Translations under genes and position numbers: made by a program
Shown: positions 1-9,155 of the stretch, in pieces
Position numbering within the stretch: position 1 is the first letter of the stretch
Layout: every line of letters starts with the position of its first letter
From: PALSA-693 sp963729695
Lineage (GTDB): Bacteria > Actinomycetota > Acidimicrobiia > Acidimicrobiales > Palsa-688
Direction: 5' to 3'
Assembly: GCA_963729695.1 (NCBI GenBank)
Contig: CAVSOT010000001.1
Span: forward strand, 558,001 to 622,000
DNA length: 64,000 nt
The notes under the pieces: model-generated
Seen by the model: the letters and a program-made list of their open reading frames with translations, nothing else
What the model was told of the DNA's origin: nothing
Database searches by the model: none

Positions 1-450
1 AGAGATATTGACTATTGAGCCGCCGCCCTTTTCCATGGCACGAATCTCGGCACGCATACAGTAAAAGACGCCGTCAAGGTTGACGTCCATCACCGATCTC
101 CAGTCCCCGTCTGCATAGTCCCCGAGACGCTGCTGGTTGCCACTGATTCCAGCATTGTTGACCGCGCAGTCGATTCGCTGGAAAGCCGACATCGCGTCGG
201 AGACCATGGAGTCAACGGCCGACGCCGACGCAACATCGACTTCGAGGCAGAGCGCCTTAGCACCCTGCTCCTCGACGAGCGTCGCCGTTTCTCGGGCTCC
301 CCGCCGTGACACATCTGCCAATACCACCGCATCGGCACCCTCTTCAGCGAAGAGCAGGGCGGTTGCCTGGCCGATTCCGGATCCCGCTCCGGTGACAAGG
401 GCAACTCTACCCTCCGCTAGCCTTTCCCGTCGCAGCTGAGCCATTTCCAT
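1..450 (-). CDS. SDR family oxidoreductase, 3' end missing at window edge
   Basis: The minus strand is open from position 450 to the window edge, so no stop is seen. The translation has the classical short-chain dehydrogenase N-terminus: a VALVTGAGSGIG cofactor loop near residue 17, an acidic residue after beta-2 (LADVS) suggesting NAD rather than NADP, the NNAG motif near residue 100, and the following helix and GSIVNIS strand. The YxxxK catalytic pair would lie beyond the window. Starts at 450 and 444 (MEMAQ or MAQ) are both possible. Substrate unknown; neighbouring KstD-like and Rieske genes suggest an alcohol/ketone step in catabolism of a cyclic compound. Confidence 0.85.
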   Translation of the reverse strand, partial: MEMAQLRRERLAEGRVALVTGAGSGIGQATALLFAEEGADAVVLADVSRRGARETATLVEEQGAKALCLEVDVASASAVDSMVSDAMSAFQRIDCAVNNAGISGNQQRLGDYADGDWRSVMDVNLDGVFYCMRAEIRAMEKGGGSIVNIS

Positions 451-580
451 AAGATGGGACACAGTTTAGTATGGCCAATCCAGCACCACGTTCGTTTTCA
501 TCGGTGCTCCAATATGTTTCTCCGATGGACGAACAGGCCGTACCGGCGGGAGTAACGTAAACGCTGTCTCCGACGGTTGA

Positions 581-1077
581 TCAGCAGGTCTCTGCTGCCG
601 GGAATCGGTCGGCGAAGGTTATGGCGAAGGCGTTGAGTGCTGGCTCCGAGCGCATAGCCCATCGTGTCCTGCCGACCCCGGTCGGGTCAAGGGACCGGGT
701 GACCAGGTAGAGGCATTTCAGTGCGGCGGCCTCGGTCCGCAAATGCCCCCGAGCCCGAACCGCTCGCCGGTAGCGGGCGTTGAGACTCTCGATGGCGTTC
801 GTCGAGCACAGGACTCGACGGATCTCGATGTCGTCGTCCAAGAATGGAATGAACTCATCCCACGCGTTCTCCCACAAGCGCACCACCGCCGGGTAGCGGC
901 CACCCCACTTTCCGGCGAGTTCGTCGAAGACTGCCCTGGCCGAGGGAGCGTGGACCGCGGTGTAGACCGGTTTCAAGTCCCGTTTTTCAGAGACAGACCC
1001 TGCTCCTTGGCCAGCCGGACCAGCTCGGTCGCAGCCCCCTGCTCCGCTGACACCTCCGCCGGCTTGCGCTTGGCCAT
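581..1077 (-). pseudogene. IS256-family transposase remnant with internal deletion
   Basis: Two parts of a mutator-type (IS256) transposase are joined out of frame. From 1077 a typical N-terminus reads MAKRKPAEVSAEQGAA and continues to about 985. Then the frame changes to a C-terminal part (LKPVYTAVHAPSA, then CSTNAIESLNARYRR and ALKCLYL) ending at the stop at 581. The middle of the protein, including the first two acidic catalytic residues, is absent, so it cannot be active. The remnant sits just downstream of the KstD-like gene on the same strand. Confidence 0.8.
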
Positions 1078-1159
1078 CTGCACCAGTGCAAGATCCCTGG
1101 TAGGAGCCCCCTTGCAAGAGGGGTTCTTATCCGGCGTTTCAATGTCACCGTAAACGGAC

Positions 1160-2866
1160 CTACACCCACACCTCGGTACCGGCCGCGCCTTCGACGATAT
1201 GGTTGGCGGCGACAAACCCGAAGGTGCAGGAAGGTCCGATGCTTCCTCCGCCTCCCAAATAGTGGCGTCCGGTCACGCTCGCGGTCGTGTTTCCAGTCGC
1301 ATAGAGCCCGGCGATCGGCTGTCCATCCTTTCGAAGCACTCGGGCATGCTCATCGGTGATCAGCCCACCGCAAGTTCCCACGTCGCATGGATACATCGCG
1401 ACGGCGTAAAACGGCGGGCGCTCGAGAGGTGCCAAGCAGCCGTTGGGCCGGTAGCTCGGGTCACCCCAAAACCGGTCGGCCGCGGCCCGGCCGCGATGAA
1501 AGTCGGTATCTACCCCAGTCCGGGCCAGCTCGTTGAAGCGCCGGACCGTCGCCTCCAGGCCAGCCGGGTCCACGCCGCATTGCTTGGCGACCTCGGCCAG
1601 TGTCTGACCCCGAATGACGAATCCGTCCCGTACCCACTGCTCCGGCAGCCTCCCGGGGAGCACGCCGAACAAGGAGCGGCGCCGGCAAGCGTCGTCGAAC
1701 ACCAGCCAGCTCGGCACCGAGCGGGTCTCTCGATCGTGGGCGAACATGAGTTGGCCGAGCTCCATGTACGACATCGACTCGTTGGCGTACCGACGACCAG
1801 CCGCGTCGACCATGATCGTCCCAGGCCGCCATCGCATCCGAGAGAAGGACGTGACCTGCCGGGGCGGGTACGCCGGGCGCCCCCCATCGGGGAGTCGGGG
1901 CATCGGGGTCCAGACGGCCTCGTCTAGGAGACCGGTGGCGGCGCCGAGAGCCATACCCGCCTCCAACACCTCGCCCGTATCCCCGGGGTTGCTGAGCGAC
2001 CAATCGGCTGACGTCGCTTGCGTCCCGCCATGGCGCATCCGCATGTCCGCATTGGCGGAGAAGCCGCCTGCCGCCAACAGCACCCCACGCCGAGCACCGA
2101 TGCGCCTCGTCTGTCCACCCCGAGCTACGGTCACTCCGACCACAGCCCCGTCCTCCAGAATGAAACCCTGAAACGGCGCGTCAGTCCAGATCTGTGTTTC
2201 GAGGGCTAGGGCCCGCTCGAGCAACCAGCCCACCAAGGCTCCCCCGTTCGACACGAGCTCCTGCCCGCGCCACCTCCCGGCCAGGGTACGAGCCACGACC
2301 CGAGCCCCCGTAAGGAATCCCCGAGCACCCCGGTTGTAGTACAACACCGACGTGAGCTCAGGCGTGGTCGCGACCAGGCCTAGGGTGGCCGTCATCCCCG
2401 GCCGGAGCTTGGCGGCCCAGGGGCCGAGTCGGCGCCGGTCGAACACCGGCACCTCGATCGTCCGACCCCGCTCGTTTCCTCCCGGCAACTCGCTGTGATA
2501 GTCGGCGTAGCCCTCACCCCGGCTGAACGGCACGCCGAGCTCCTGCAGGAAGGTCACAAGCCTGGGCGCATTGTCAACGAACGCTTGACGCCGTGACGGC
2601 GATGAGGCCGGCCCTGCCTCACCGATCGCCGCATCGAGATAGGTCAGCGCGTCAGCTCTCGAGTCCGGGACGCCCGCCGCGTGCATCACCGGATTGTTCG
2701 GCAGCCACACGCTCCCGCCGGACATGGCGGTAGAACCGCCGACAAAGGACGTCTTTTCCACCACGAGTGCTTCCAGCCCGTGCGTCCGAGCGACCAGCGC
2801 CCCACACAAACCGCCGCCTCCACTCCCGACGACGACGACGTCACTTATTTGATCCCATTCGATCAC
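1160..2866 (-). CDS. FAD-dependent oxidoreductase, 3-ketosteroid delta-1-dehydrogenase (KstD)-like
   Basis: A 568-residue flavoprotein of the fumarate reductase/KstD family. The FAD dinucleotide-binding motif VVVGSGGGG starts near residue 10, followed by VEKTSFVGGSTAMSGG typical of the family. The C-terminus has the YPCDVGTCGG stretch and GLYATGNTTASVTG...GGGGSIGP motif found in KstD and related dehydrogenases. The length matches KstD. The reaction is probably 1,2-desaturation of a cyclic ketone with FAD as acceptor, but steroid specificity is inferred from family likeness only. It lies 64 bp downstream of the Rieske gene on the same strand, so co-transcription is likely. The GTG at 2866 has no convincing ribosome binding site. 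Confidence 0.85.
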   Translation of the reverse strand: MIEWDQISDVVVVGSGGGGLCGALVARTHGLEALVVEKTSFVGGSTAMSGGSVWLPNNPVMHAAGVPDSRADALTYLDAAIGEAGPASSPSRRQAFVDNAPRLVTFLQELGVPFSRGEGYADYHSELPGGNERGRTIEVPVFDRRRLGPWAAKLRPGMTATLGLVATTPELTSVLYYNRGARGFLTGARVVARTLAGRWRGQELVSNGGALVGWLLERALALETQIWTDAPFQGFILEDGAVVGVTVARGGQTRRIGARRGVLLAAGGFSANADMRMRHGGTQATSADWSLSNPGDTGEVLEAGMALGAATGLLDEAVWTPMPRLPDGGRPAYPPRQVTSFSRMRWRPGTIMVDAAGRRYANESMSYMELGQLMFAHDRETRSVPSWLVFDDACRRRSLFGVLPGRLPEQWVRDGFVIRGQTLAEVAKQCGVDPAGLEATVRRFNELARTGVDTDFHRGRAAADRFWGDPSYRPNGCLAPLERPPFYAVAMYPCDVGTCGGLITDEHARVLRKDGQPIAGLYATGNTTASVTGRHYLGGGGSIGPSCTFGFVAANHIVEGAAGTEVWV

Positions 2867-2930
2867 GTCAGGGGCACTATGTTCAGGCTCCTGGTGAAGT
2901 TCAAGCTGCCCGCTTTTCAGACGTCACCCA

Positions 2931-4289
2931 CTAGGACTTCTCGTACTTGGCGAACCACTCATCCATCACCTCGTGGGTGTGGCGGAGCCCGCGCTCTCGA
3001 TAGGTTGCGAATCGGAGCCCCGGAAACGTCTCGGAGTGCAGTCCTTGCTGCATCCGGGCAAACACACTGATGTCCTGTACGAGGGTCAGAGGCCAAGGGC
3101 ACTCTCGATAGTCCTCGTAGACCTCGAGCTCGCAGTCGGGAACGGATTCGCCGGGCGTCGGAAGCGAAAGGCTGATGACCTCGAAGATGCACGAGTCGGG
3201 GTCGAGCCCGTTAGGACGGACGGTGTAACCGAACACCTGGCCGAAGAGGAAGTTGATCTCGATGTTGGGGAAGATGTGGACATCCCAGTCCTCAATGAGC
3301 TGTTCGTCAGTCAGATCGGGGCAGCCGAGCGTAATGGCCTTCCCTCGCCGGTACTCGATGACCGCCTTCTTGACCGCATCTGGCTCGGACGATGACGACA
3401 GGGTCTCTTCAACCTGTTGCAGCATCTCGATCTCGGCCGGATCGATCATCTCCAAATCCGTGAGGACGGTCAACATCTGCTTCAGCTTAGTCAGGTCGTC
3501 AATGTCTTCCGCCAGTCGCTCGCTCGTCTGAAAGGTCGGGACCTTCATGATCGTGTGCTCCCCGACGTTCTCGACGATCTCATTGACGTCGTCGGCGAAC
3601 GGCAAGGACTGCGGGTGGATCGTCGCAATATGGTAGGTCTCGCCGAAATTGTCGATGACCGTCTTCCAATTAGCTGGGAGCACCGCCCGCCGGTGGGATT
3701 GGTAGACCATCTTTTCAATCGCAAAAGGCGCCAGCTCGTCCACCAGGGCTCCCAGGTGCTCGAGCAGCGACACCGCATCGGCGTCGAGGTTCACGAAGTA
3801 GAAACCGGCCCAACTCTCCAGACGGACTGGAGGGAGGTGAAGGGCCTCCGGTGTAAGCAGATCGGGATGGTACTCGTACGGATCGACGACATCGGCGATC
3901 GACCCATCGAGGTGCCAGCACCACGAGTGGTACGGGCAGCGAAGTTCGGACGAGTTTCCCCGGCCCTTCCGAAGTTGCATGCCCCGATGAAGGCACGAGT
4001 TGTAGTGGGCCTTGACCGTCTCGACATCGCTTCGCACCACGAGGACCGACTGGTCGCCGATTTCGTACTCGATGTAGTCGCCGACGTCGGGAATGTCCTG
4101 GTCGCGACACACCAGGTGCCATGAATGTCGCCAGACGGCGTTCCACTCACGTTTGGCGAACTCACCGCTGGTGTACCGCTCAGCTGGGATCAAGTCCTTC
4201 GGCCGTTCTGCGGGCGGAACGATCGGTCGCAGCGTCGGCTCGGCCGCCTTGGTGCGCCAGTCGAGACGGATTTCGGAAAAACTGACCAC
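2931..4289 (-). CDS. Rieske non-heme iron oxygenase, large (alpha) subunit-like
   Basis: About 452 residues. The Rieske [2Fe-2S] ligands are visible as C99-L-H101 and C118-P-Y-H121, and the mononuclear iron site appears as DNFGETYHIATIH near residue 210. The protein should hydroxylate an aromatic or cyclic substrate using electrons from a separate reductase, which is not in this window. The frame is open further upstream, but the GTG at 4289 has an AAGGAG eight bases before it and is the best start. Upstream lies a TGGT/ACCA operator-like element, and a GntR/FCD regulator gene is next on the same strand. Confidence 0.88.
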   Translation of the reverse strand: MVSFSEIRLDWRTKAAEPTLRPIVPPAERPKDLIPAERYTSGEFAKREWNAVWRHSWHLVCRDQDIPDVGDYIEYEIGDQSVLVVRSDVETVKAHYNSCLHRGMQLRKGRGNSSELRCPYHSWCWHLDGSIADVVDPYEYHPDLLTPEALHLPPVRLESWAGFYFVNLDADAVSLLEHLGALVDELAPFAIEKMVYQSHRRAVLPANWKTVIDNFGETYHIATIHPQSLPFADDVNEIVENVGEHTIMKVPTFQTSERLAEDIDDLTKLKQMLTVLTDLEMIDPAEIEMLQQVEETLSSSSEPDAVKKAVIEYRRGKAITLGCPDLTDEQLIEDWDVHIFPNIEINFLFGQVFGYTVRPNGLDPDSCIFEVISLSLPTPGESVPDCELEVYEDYRECPWPLTLVQDISVFARMQQGLHSETFPGLRFATYRERGLRHTHEVMDEWFAKYEKS

Positions 4290-4499
4290 GGGAGTCTCCT
4301 TGTCGGTCGAACGAGTGGGGCTAACGCCGGGGAACGTCCATACTCCTACGCGCTGGTGAAAACACCCCTCCGACCAGCCGCGTAGCCGAGCGAGGCACGA
4401 GGCACGCAGTAGCAACTCCCGCAGCCTTGCCTCCTTCCCCGGAGAACGGTTGCGGCGCCCCCAGCGGCGCTGGCACCAGTATAAGCGCATAGCGAAAAA

Positions 4500-4516
4500 T
4501 TGGTCAACCAACTGGT
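4500..4516. promoter_or_regulatory. Possible GntR-type operator
   Basis: The sequence TTGGTCAACCAACTGGT contains alternating TGGT and ACCA half-sites with two-base spacers, giving two overlapping palindromes. Such half-sites resemble operators of GntR/FCD regulators. It lies about 210 bases upstream of the Rieske start and just past the end of the GntR gene, so that regulator is the obvious candidate ligand. Binding is inferred. Confidence 0.4.
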
Positions 4517-4575
4517 CGAGCACTTTCGGCCGAGCGCAACCGAAGGCACACGAGCGCAGTGGACCTAGCTCAGTC

Positions 4576-5295
4576 TCAGCCAGGAAAAAAACGAGTCCCG
4601 CCCGCTAGCGCGTCGTTCATCGCTCTCGACGCGCCCTCAGCGTCTTGCCCTTCGATGGCGGAGAACACGGCCTGATGCTTGCTGACGAGACCCGCTATCT
4701 CGGATTCAGTAAATGCGGCCCGGCGCATCCAGACGGAGAGAAGTGATCGGATGTTCCTGAGAATTCCAGCCAGAACGTCGTTGTTCGCCGCTTCGGCAAT
4801 TCGTTCGTGAAATGCTTCGTCGATCGTGTCAAACCTATCTGGCGACTTAGCCTCTCCCATCCTTGAGACAGCTGTTCGCATGGAGCGCACGTCGTGGGCG
4901 CTTCGCCTTTCGGCGGCTAAGGCGGCGACCGCCATCTCGATCAGGCGTTGCGCTTCAAGGACCTGCTGGAAGTTTGGCCTTCCGAGGAGGAGTCCCCATT
5001 CGATCACCTCAGGGAGCAGATCCGAAGAGGTGCCTTTTACGAACGTCCCACTGCCCGGCTGAACCTCGAGAATTCCAAGCAGTACCAGCGGGCGCACACC
5101 TTCACGGACCGCGTTGCGAGCCACTCCCAGTTGCGCGGCGAGATCGCGTTCCGACGGCAGACGAGCTCCCGCAGGGAACTCCCCGGAAAGGACTCGCTTC
5201 AGTACTGTCCTCGAGACCTCGGTCGCAGCAGAGTCTTTGACCAGTTTGGCGGGACCGGCAGCCGGTGGGCTAGGTGACGGGTTGGTCTTCGTCAT
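4576..5295 (-). CDS. GntR family transcriptional regulator, FCD domain (FadR-like)
   Basis: About 239 residues from the ATG at 5295. Residues 20-85 form a winged helix-turn-helix (ARLPSERDLAAQLGVARNAV, then GILEVQPGSGTFV). The rest is an all-helical FCD ligand-binding domain with the conserved EAQRLIEMAVAALAA and DEAFHERIAEAANN blocks. FCD regulators typically repress catabolic operons until a carboxylate-type ligand binds. It lies between the Rieske gene and an SDR gene on the same strand and probably controls this cluster; the TGGT/ACCA element downstream is a candidate site. The frame extends upstream to 5448, but that extension has no family character. Confidence 0.85.
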   Translation of the reverse strand: MTKTNPSPSPPAAGPAKLVKDSAATEVSRTVLKRVLSGEFPAGARLPSERDLAAQLGVARNAVREGVRPLVLLGILEVQPGSGTFVKGTSSDLLPEVIEWGLLLGRPNFQQVLEAQRLIEMAVAALAAERRSAHDVRSMRTAVSRMGEAKSPDRFDTIDEAFHERIAEAANNDVLAGILRNIRSLLSVWMRRAAFTESEIAGLVSKHQAVFSAIEGQDAEGASRAMNDALAGGTRFFPG

Positions 5296-5505
5296 CGGGA
5301 CTGCCGTCTTTCGTTTCTCCGAGGAGAAGGGAGGTTTGCCGAGCTGGCACTGAGAGATCCTGACCGGAGCAGCCCAGGCCACGAGGAAGGATATCCTGCT
5401 TAGCGGAGCCATCCCGGATGCGTCGAGGCCCCAACCGCGGCCGGGCAACGACCGCGCTCAGTGGTCGAGGTACGCAATTCTCTGACCGTGCCGTTTCCGG
5501 CGTGG

Positions 5506-6276
5506 TTATACGATGAGCCCTGCGCTGGTGTGAAGTACTTGGCCCGTGATTTGGCGGCTGCGGCGTGAGCAGAGGAAAGTGATCGCTTCCGCGACATCCT
5601 GGGGTGAAGAAATCCGGCCGAAGACGTTTGCCATTGGCCCTTGAGTAACCAGGTTCTTTATATGGGCAGCGTGTGCGGCATCGTAGCTGCCCGGGACTCG
5701 AAGGCGGGGCGTATCGGTGATGCCTGGGGCCACGGCGTTGACGTTGATGTCCAGTGCGGCGAGATACCCTGCCGCAGAGCGACTCAGACCGTGCAATCCG
5801 GCTTTGGATGCCACGTAATCGGGGCCTGAGGTGAGCGTGGCCCGGAAAGCTCCGCTCGTCAGCACGTTGACGATGCGACCGCCCCCTCCGCGATCTGCGA
5901 CGTGGCGCCCGAAGGCCTGGATCAGCAAAAACGGTGCGGTGAGGTTGGCGGTAATGGCGCGGTCCCACGAGGCCTTGGGGACGTCGAGCAGCGGACCGGC
6001 ACCCGTGACGCCTGCGTTGTTGACCAAGATGTCGAGGCGGCCGAAACGCTCGACGACTTGGCCGACGAGAAGGGCGACGGCTTCGCTATCGGCCAAGTCG
6101 ACGATGAAAGCTGCGGCCCTGCCTCCGTGCTCTCGGATCTCTAGGGTGGCTTCTAAGGCGCGGGCTTCGTCTAGATCGACGACTGCGACGGCTGCTCCGT
6201 GCTCATGAAGCTGGAGGGCCGTCGACCTGCCAATCCCTGCTCCAGCGCCGGTCACCAGCGCGACGCGGCCATGCAG
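5506..6276 (-). CDS. SDR family oxidoreductase (3-oxoacyl-ACP reductase-like)
   Basis: A classical SDR of about 257 residues: TGAGAGIG cofactor loop, VDLDEA after beta-2 (NAD-type), NNAG, the catalytic YVASK, and NAVAPGITDTPRL after it. The C-terminus ISSPQDVAEAITFLCS...ITGQVLHTSAG is typical. The ATG that would fit is out of frame. The first in-frame GTG (6255) would cut off beta-1 of the Rossmann fold, whereas a CTG at 6276 gives the expected LHGRVALVTGAG start and has GGAGGA about 12 bases upstream, so I prefer CTG. It probably interconverts an alcohol and ketone in the catabolic route of its neighbours. Confidence 0.82.
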   Translation of the reverse strand: MHGRVALVTGAGAGIGRSTALQLHEHGAAVAVVDLDEARALEATLEIREHGGRAAAFIVDLADSEAVALLVGQVVERFGRLDILVNNAGVTGAGPLLDVPKASWDRAITANLTAPFLLIQAFGRHVADRGGGGRIVNVLTSGAFRATLTSGPDYVASKAGLHGLSRSAAGYLAALDINVNAVAPGITDTPRLRVPGSYDAAHAAHIKNLVTQGPMANVFGRISSPQDVAEAITFLCSRRSRQITGQVLHTSAGLIV

Positions 6277-6365
6277 TTCTCCCGTCTGTCCTCCTGTTGG
6301 TCAAAGACGTGGACGGCGTGCCCGAGCCTTGCAAGGGAGCATGAAGCTCGGATGAGGGCTTGCTC

Positions 6366-7169
6366 TTAGCTGGCCCGCCGCTTCTTTCCCTCTGGATCCC
6401 AGAAGTCGTAGTGGTGGTCGTCGGCAAAATCAGGGAGATATACGGGCCGCTGCTCTTGGTGGGCTCGCCAGAAGTGGGCAGCAGCGTCGGCAGCACCGGT
6501 CCGTAGGATTGCGACCAGCCGCTGGCGGTCGCGGGGTATCTCTGCGGTTGGAAGTTCGGGATGAAGCGACGCCGCGATGTGGTTCATGATCGTACGTTGG
6601 ATATGATCAAGGACTTGCCCGAGCACCATCAAAACCGCGTCACCGCACCGGTCGGTGAGCTCGAGTTGGAAGGTCAATGAACGGGACCGGAATGCCAACT
6701 GGTCGCCGAACAGTGCTGCTTCCGAGTCGAGAACTTGCTCGAGTGCTTCCAGGTCAGCATCCGAGGCCCGTTCCGCGAACCGCCTGGCTGCTTCGAATTG
6801 GATCAGCACTCGGGTTCGCACGATGTCCCCGATGCTCGCGCCGTGGTAATGAAACAGTAAGCCTAAGTAGTCGGCGACGACGGTTGTGCTCGGTTCGCGG
6901 ACCCGGGCCCCGCCATACACGCCGCGCTCGACCATGAGGAGTCCCTCGTTCTCGAGCACACGGAGGGCCTCCCGGAGCGTTGGCTTCGACACCCCCAGTT
7001 GGGCCACGACCTCCTTTTCTGGCGGAAACGCCTCTCCTGGATGCAGCTCGCCGCAGACGATCTGTTGCCGGAGATGCTCTGCCACCCGAGCGCTCGCCCG
7101 TTGGCGATCGATCGAAGGGATGGGGCGCTCGACGGGATTTCCTTTCCTACGTGGCGAGCCGGCACTCAT
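6366..7169 (-). CDS. GntR family transcriptional regulator, FCD domain (FadR-like)
   Basis: A 267-residue regulator. The N-terminal winged helix (GEAFPPEKEVVAQLGVSKPT, then LRVLENEGLLMVERGVYGGA) spans about residues 20-95. The remainder is an FCD-type helical effector domain. It is not closely similar to the first GntR gene: the C-terminus is longer and ends with HHYDFWDPEGKKRR. It is transcribed away from the F420/LLM gene, and the 470-bp divergent region is a natural place for its operator. Ligand unknown. Confidence 0.83.
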   Translation of the reverse strand: MSAGSPRRKGNPVERPIPSIDRQRASARVAEHLRQQIVCGELHPGEAFPPEKEVVAQLGVSKPTLREALRVLENEGLLMVERGVYGGARVREPSTTVVADYLGLLFHYHGASIGDIVRTRVLIQFEAARRFAERASDADLEALEQVLDSEAALFGDQLAFRSRSLTFQLELTDRCGDAVLMVLGQVLDHIQRTIMNHIAASLHPELPTAEIPRDRQRLVAILRTGAADAAAHFWRAHQEQRPVYLPDFADDHHYDFWDPEGKKRRAS

Positions 7170-7639
7170 GAGCGCCCGGTCTGCGACGGAGACGGTGTAC
7201 TTACATCGGCGGAGTCGGTTGCTGTGGCATCAAGCACGGGACGACCTCCCCGTGTCAAGCGATCGGTCAAGCCAGTTCCAGGGCAGCGCCCGGGGTGTCC
7301 GGCACATAAAGTTTTAGCTGATTCTGTGCCATTCCGACAACAGATCAGCGGCGTTCATTACCGATGAGCATCAAGTTTCAAGTGTGGGCATTGCAGATTT
7401 CGTGGCCGTTGGGACGACGAGGAAGATTTCTGTGCCGGGATATTCGCACAACGCGGTCTGGACTTCCTATGGCCCTCTACGTTGCACCCGAACGACGTCC
7501 GTCGCCCCGGGATGGGCACCGCTCGCGGTTTGCGGACGTAAATAGCTATATGATTAACTATTATCCAGGCGTCCGATGTGGTGACTGCCCTGGCCCAGGC
7601 GGTGAGTAATACCAATCGAAGACCTCCGGAGGTTGGACC
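7170..7639. other. Divergent intergenic region with AT-rich element
   Basis: No gene is supported here. The region separates the second GntR gene from the LLM gene. An AT-rich patch at 7539-7566 begins with TAAATAGCTA. The same 10-mer occurs inverted at 11574-11583, just upstream of the P450 gene. A strong ribosome binding site (GGAGG) precedes the LLM ATG at 7640. Confidence 0.5.
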
Positions 7640-8590
7640 ATGAGCGTCCGATTCGTCCTGCAAGCGCCGCATCCTCTGACCGACGAGCCTCAGCCCGGAG
7701 AAGCGTGGATATTGACCGCCCGCCGCGCAGAGAGCGAGGGTTGGTACGCCATCTCGCTGCCCGACCATGTTGGCGGTCCATTCGCCCGACAGTGGGCACC
7801 GACTGTGGCGCTCACCGCGGCTGCCCTGGCCACGAGCACGCTTCGGCTGACCACGTCAGTTCTGGCCGTGGACTTCCGTCATCCCGTGGTCCTCGCCAAG
7901 GAGTTGGCGACCCTCGACATCCTCTGTGCGGGGCGGGTCGAAGTCGGCCTGGGAGCCGGTTGGTACGACGACGACTACTCGGCGCTCGGTCTCAAGAAAG
8001 ACCCCACAACCGTTCGGTTAGAGCGATTAGCAGAAGCGGTCGCTGTTCTGCGAGCCGCCTGGGCCGATGGGCCATCTTCTTTCAGCGGTAGCCACTACCA
8101 CTTCGATCAACTCGATGGGTTCCCAAAGCCGGTTCGAGTGGGCGGGATTCCAATCACTCTCGGGGGGGCGGCACCACGATCGCTTCGCCTGGCCGGCGCG
8201 GTGGGTGACGGGGTGAACATCGCGCTCGACGGGACCGCCCTCATTCTCGGGAACGCCGTCAAGGGGCTAAGAGAGAGCTTGGACGACTGCATCGAGTGGA
8301 TTCGTGAGGGGGCCGGTGATCGCTTTTCCGGGCTACGCATCGGGCTTCGCGTGGCGGCTGCAGAGATCACCGACGATCGCCGGGCCGCCCTGTCACGGCG
8401 GGCCGAACTCATCGGCGCGGACGAGGATGTCCTGGCCGGTTCACCGCACGTCCTCGTCGGCAGCCAGTCCCTACTCGAGGAGCGCATCGCAGAGCTGTCC
8501 GAGCGTTGGGGGATTACGACTCTCGTCTGCAACGGTCAGGACGCCTGGGGATTGGCCCCGCTTCTGGCCGCTCAGGCATCATCCAAATAG
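7640..8590 (+). CDS. LLM class (luciferase-like) F420-dependent oxidoreductase
   Basis: A 316-residue TIM-barrel protein of the bacterial luciferase-like family. Characteristic blocks are AESEGWYAISLPDHVGG, VALTAAALATSTLRLTTSVL, LDILCAGRVEVGLGAGWYDDDY and GGIPITLGGAAPRSLRLA. In actinobacteria such proteins usually bind F420 and move a hydride to or from a small organic substrate. No signal peptide is present, so it is cytoplasmic. The start follows GGAGG at an ideal distance. A VOC gene follows 25 bp later and is probably co-transcribed. Substrate not deducible. Confidence 0.88.
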   Translation: MSVRFVLQAPHPLTDEPQPGEAWILTARRAESEGWYAISLPDHVGGPFARQWAPTVALTAAALATSTLRLTTSVLAVDFRHPVVLAKELATLDILCAGRVEVGLGAGWYDDDYSALGLKKDPTTVRLERLAEAVAVLRAAWADGPSSFSGSHYHFDQLDGFPKPVRVGGIPITLGGAAPRSLRLAGAVGDGVNIALDGTALILGNAVKGLRESLDDCIEWIREGAGDRFSGLRIGLRVAAAEITDDRRAALSRRAELIGADEDVLAGSPHVLVGSQSLLEERIAELSERWGITTLVCNGQDAWGLAPLLAAQASSK

Positions 8591-8615
8591 ATGGCGCTCA
8601 ACCGAGAGGCTGGGT

Positions 8616-9035
8616 ATGCCTGCGGCCGCGGGTATTGCCCCTGACCAGAAAGGAACCAAATTGCCTGCCTACATTGTCCTCGACACCCAAGATCCAGCAC
8701 GCCTGGTCGAGTTTTACGGCGACCTCCAAGGGGTGGAGACGGTCGCAATCTATGGGGACGACCAGTACCACGCGCTGTCCCCCAATCAGGAGGGACTCAT
8801 GTTGGTCCTCCAACGGGTCCCCGAGGCAAAGCTGGGCAAGAATCGAGCCCACTTCGATATAGTTGTTGAGGACCTGGACGCCTCTACCACCCGAGTCGGG
8901 CAACTCGGAGGAAGATGGATCGAGCCCGGCAAAACCCATGAACTCGAGGGGTTCCGGTGGCGGTGCATGGCAGACCCGGAAGGCAACGAATTCTGTTTGT
9001 ACTTGGTAGTAGCCGACCCAACAGGCGAGGAGTAG
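8616..9035 (+). CDS. VOC (glyoxalase/bleomycin-resistance fold) family protein
   Basis: About 139 residues with one vicinal-oxygen-chelate module pair: PAYIVLDTQDPARLVEFYGD at the front and FDIVVEDLDAS...MADPEGNEFCLYLV at the back, the last including the usual glutamate-region metal ligand. The ATG at 8616 is the first start in frame after the LLM stop; a TTG at 8661 is a possible later start. It is probably translated from the same message as the LLM oxidoreductase. VOC proteins act as lyases, dioxygenases or binding proteins, and sequence alone does not say which. Confidence 0.8.
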   Translation: MPAAAGIAPDQKGTKLPAYIVLDTQDPARLVEFYGDLQGVETVAIYGDDQYHALSPNQEGLMLVLQRVPEAKLGKNRAHFDIVVEDLDASTTRVGQLGGRWIEPGKTHELEGFRWRCMADPEGNEFCLYLVVADPTGEE

Positions 9036-9155
9036 CCACAGGGAGTCGGTGCATGACTAGACGCCGGAATTGCGTCGCCAGCTTTCTTATTCCGTCGCCG
9101 AGTCACGCGGCCAACCGAGAAGTTGCGCCCGTATGCAGAGGTTGACGACCAGGTG

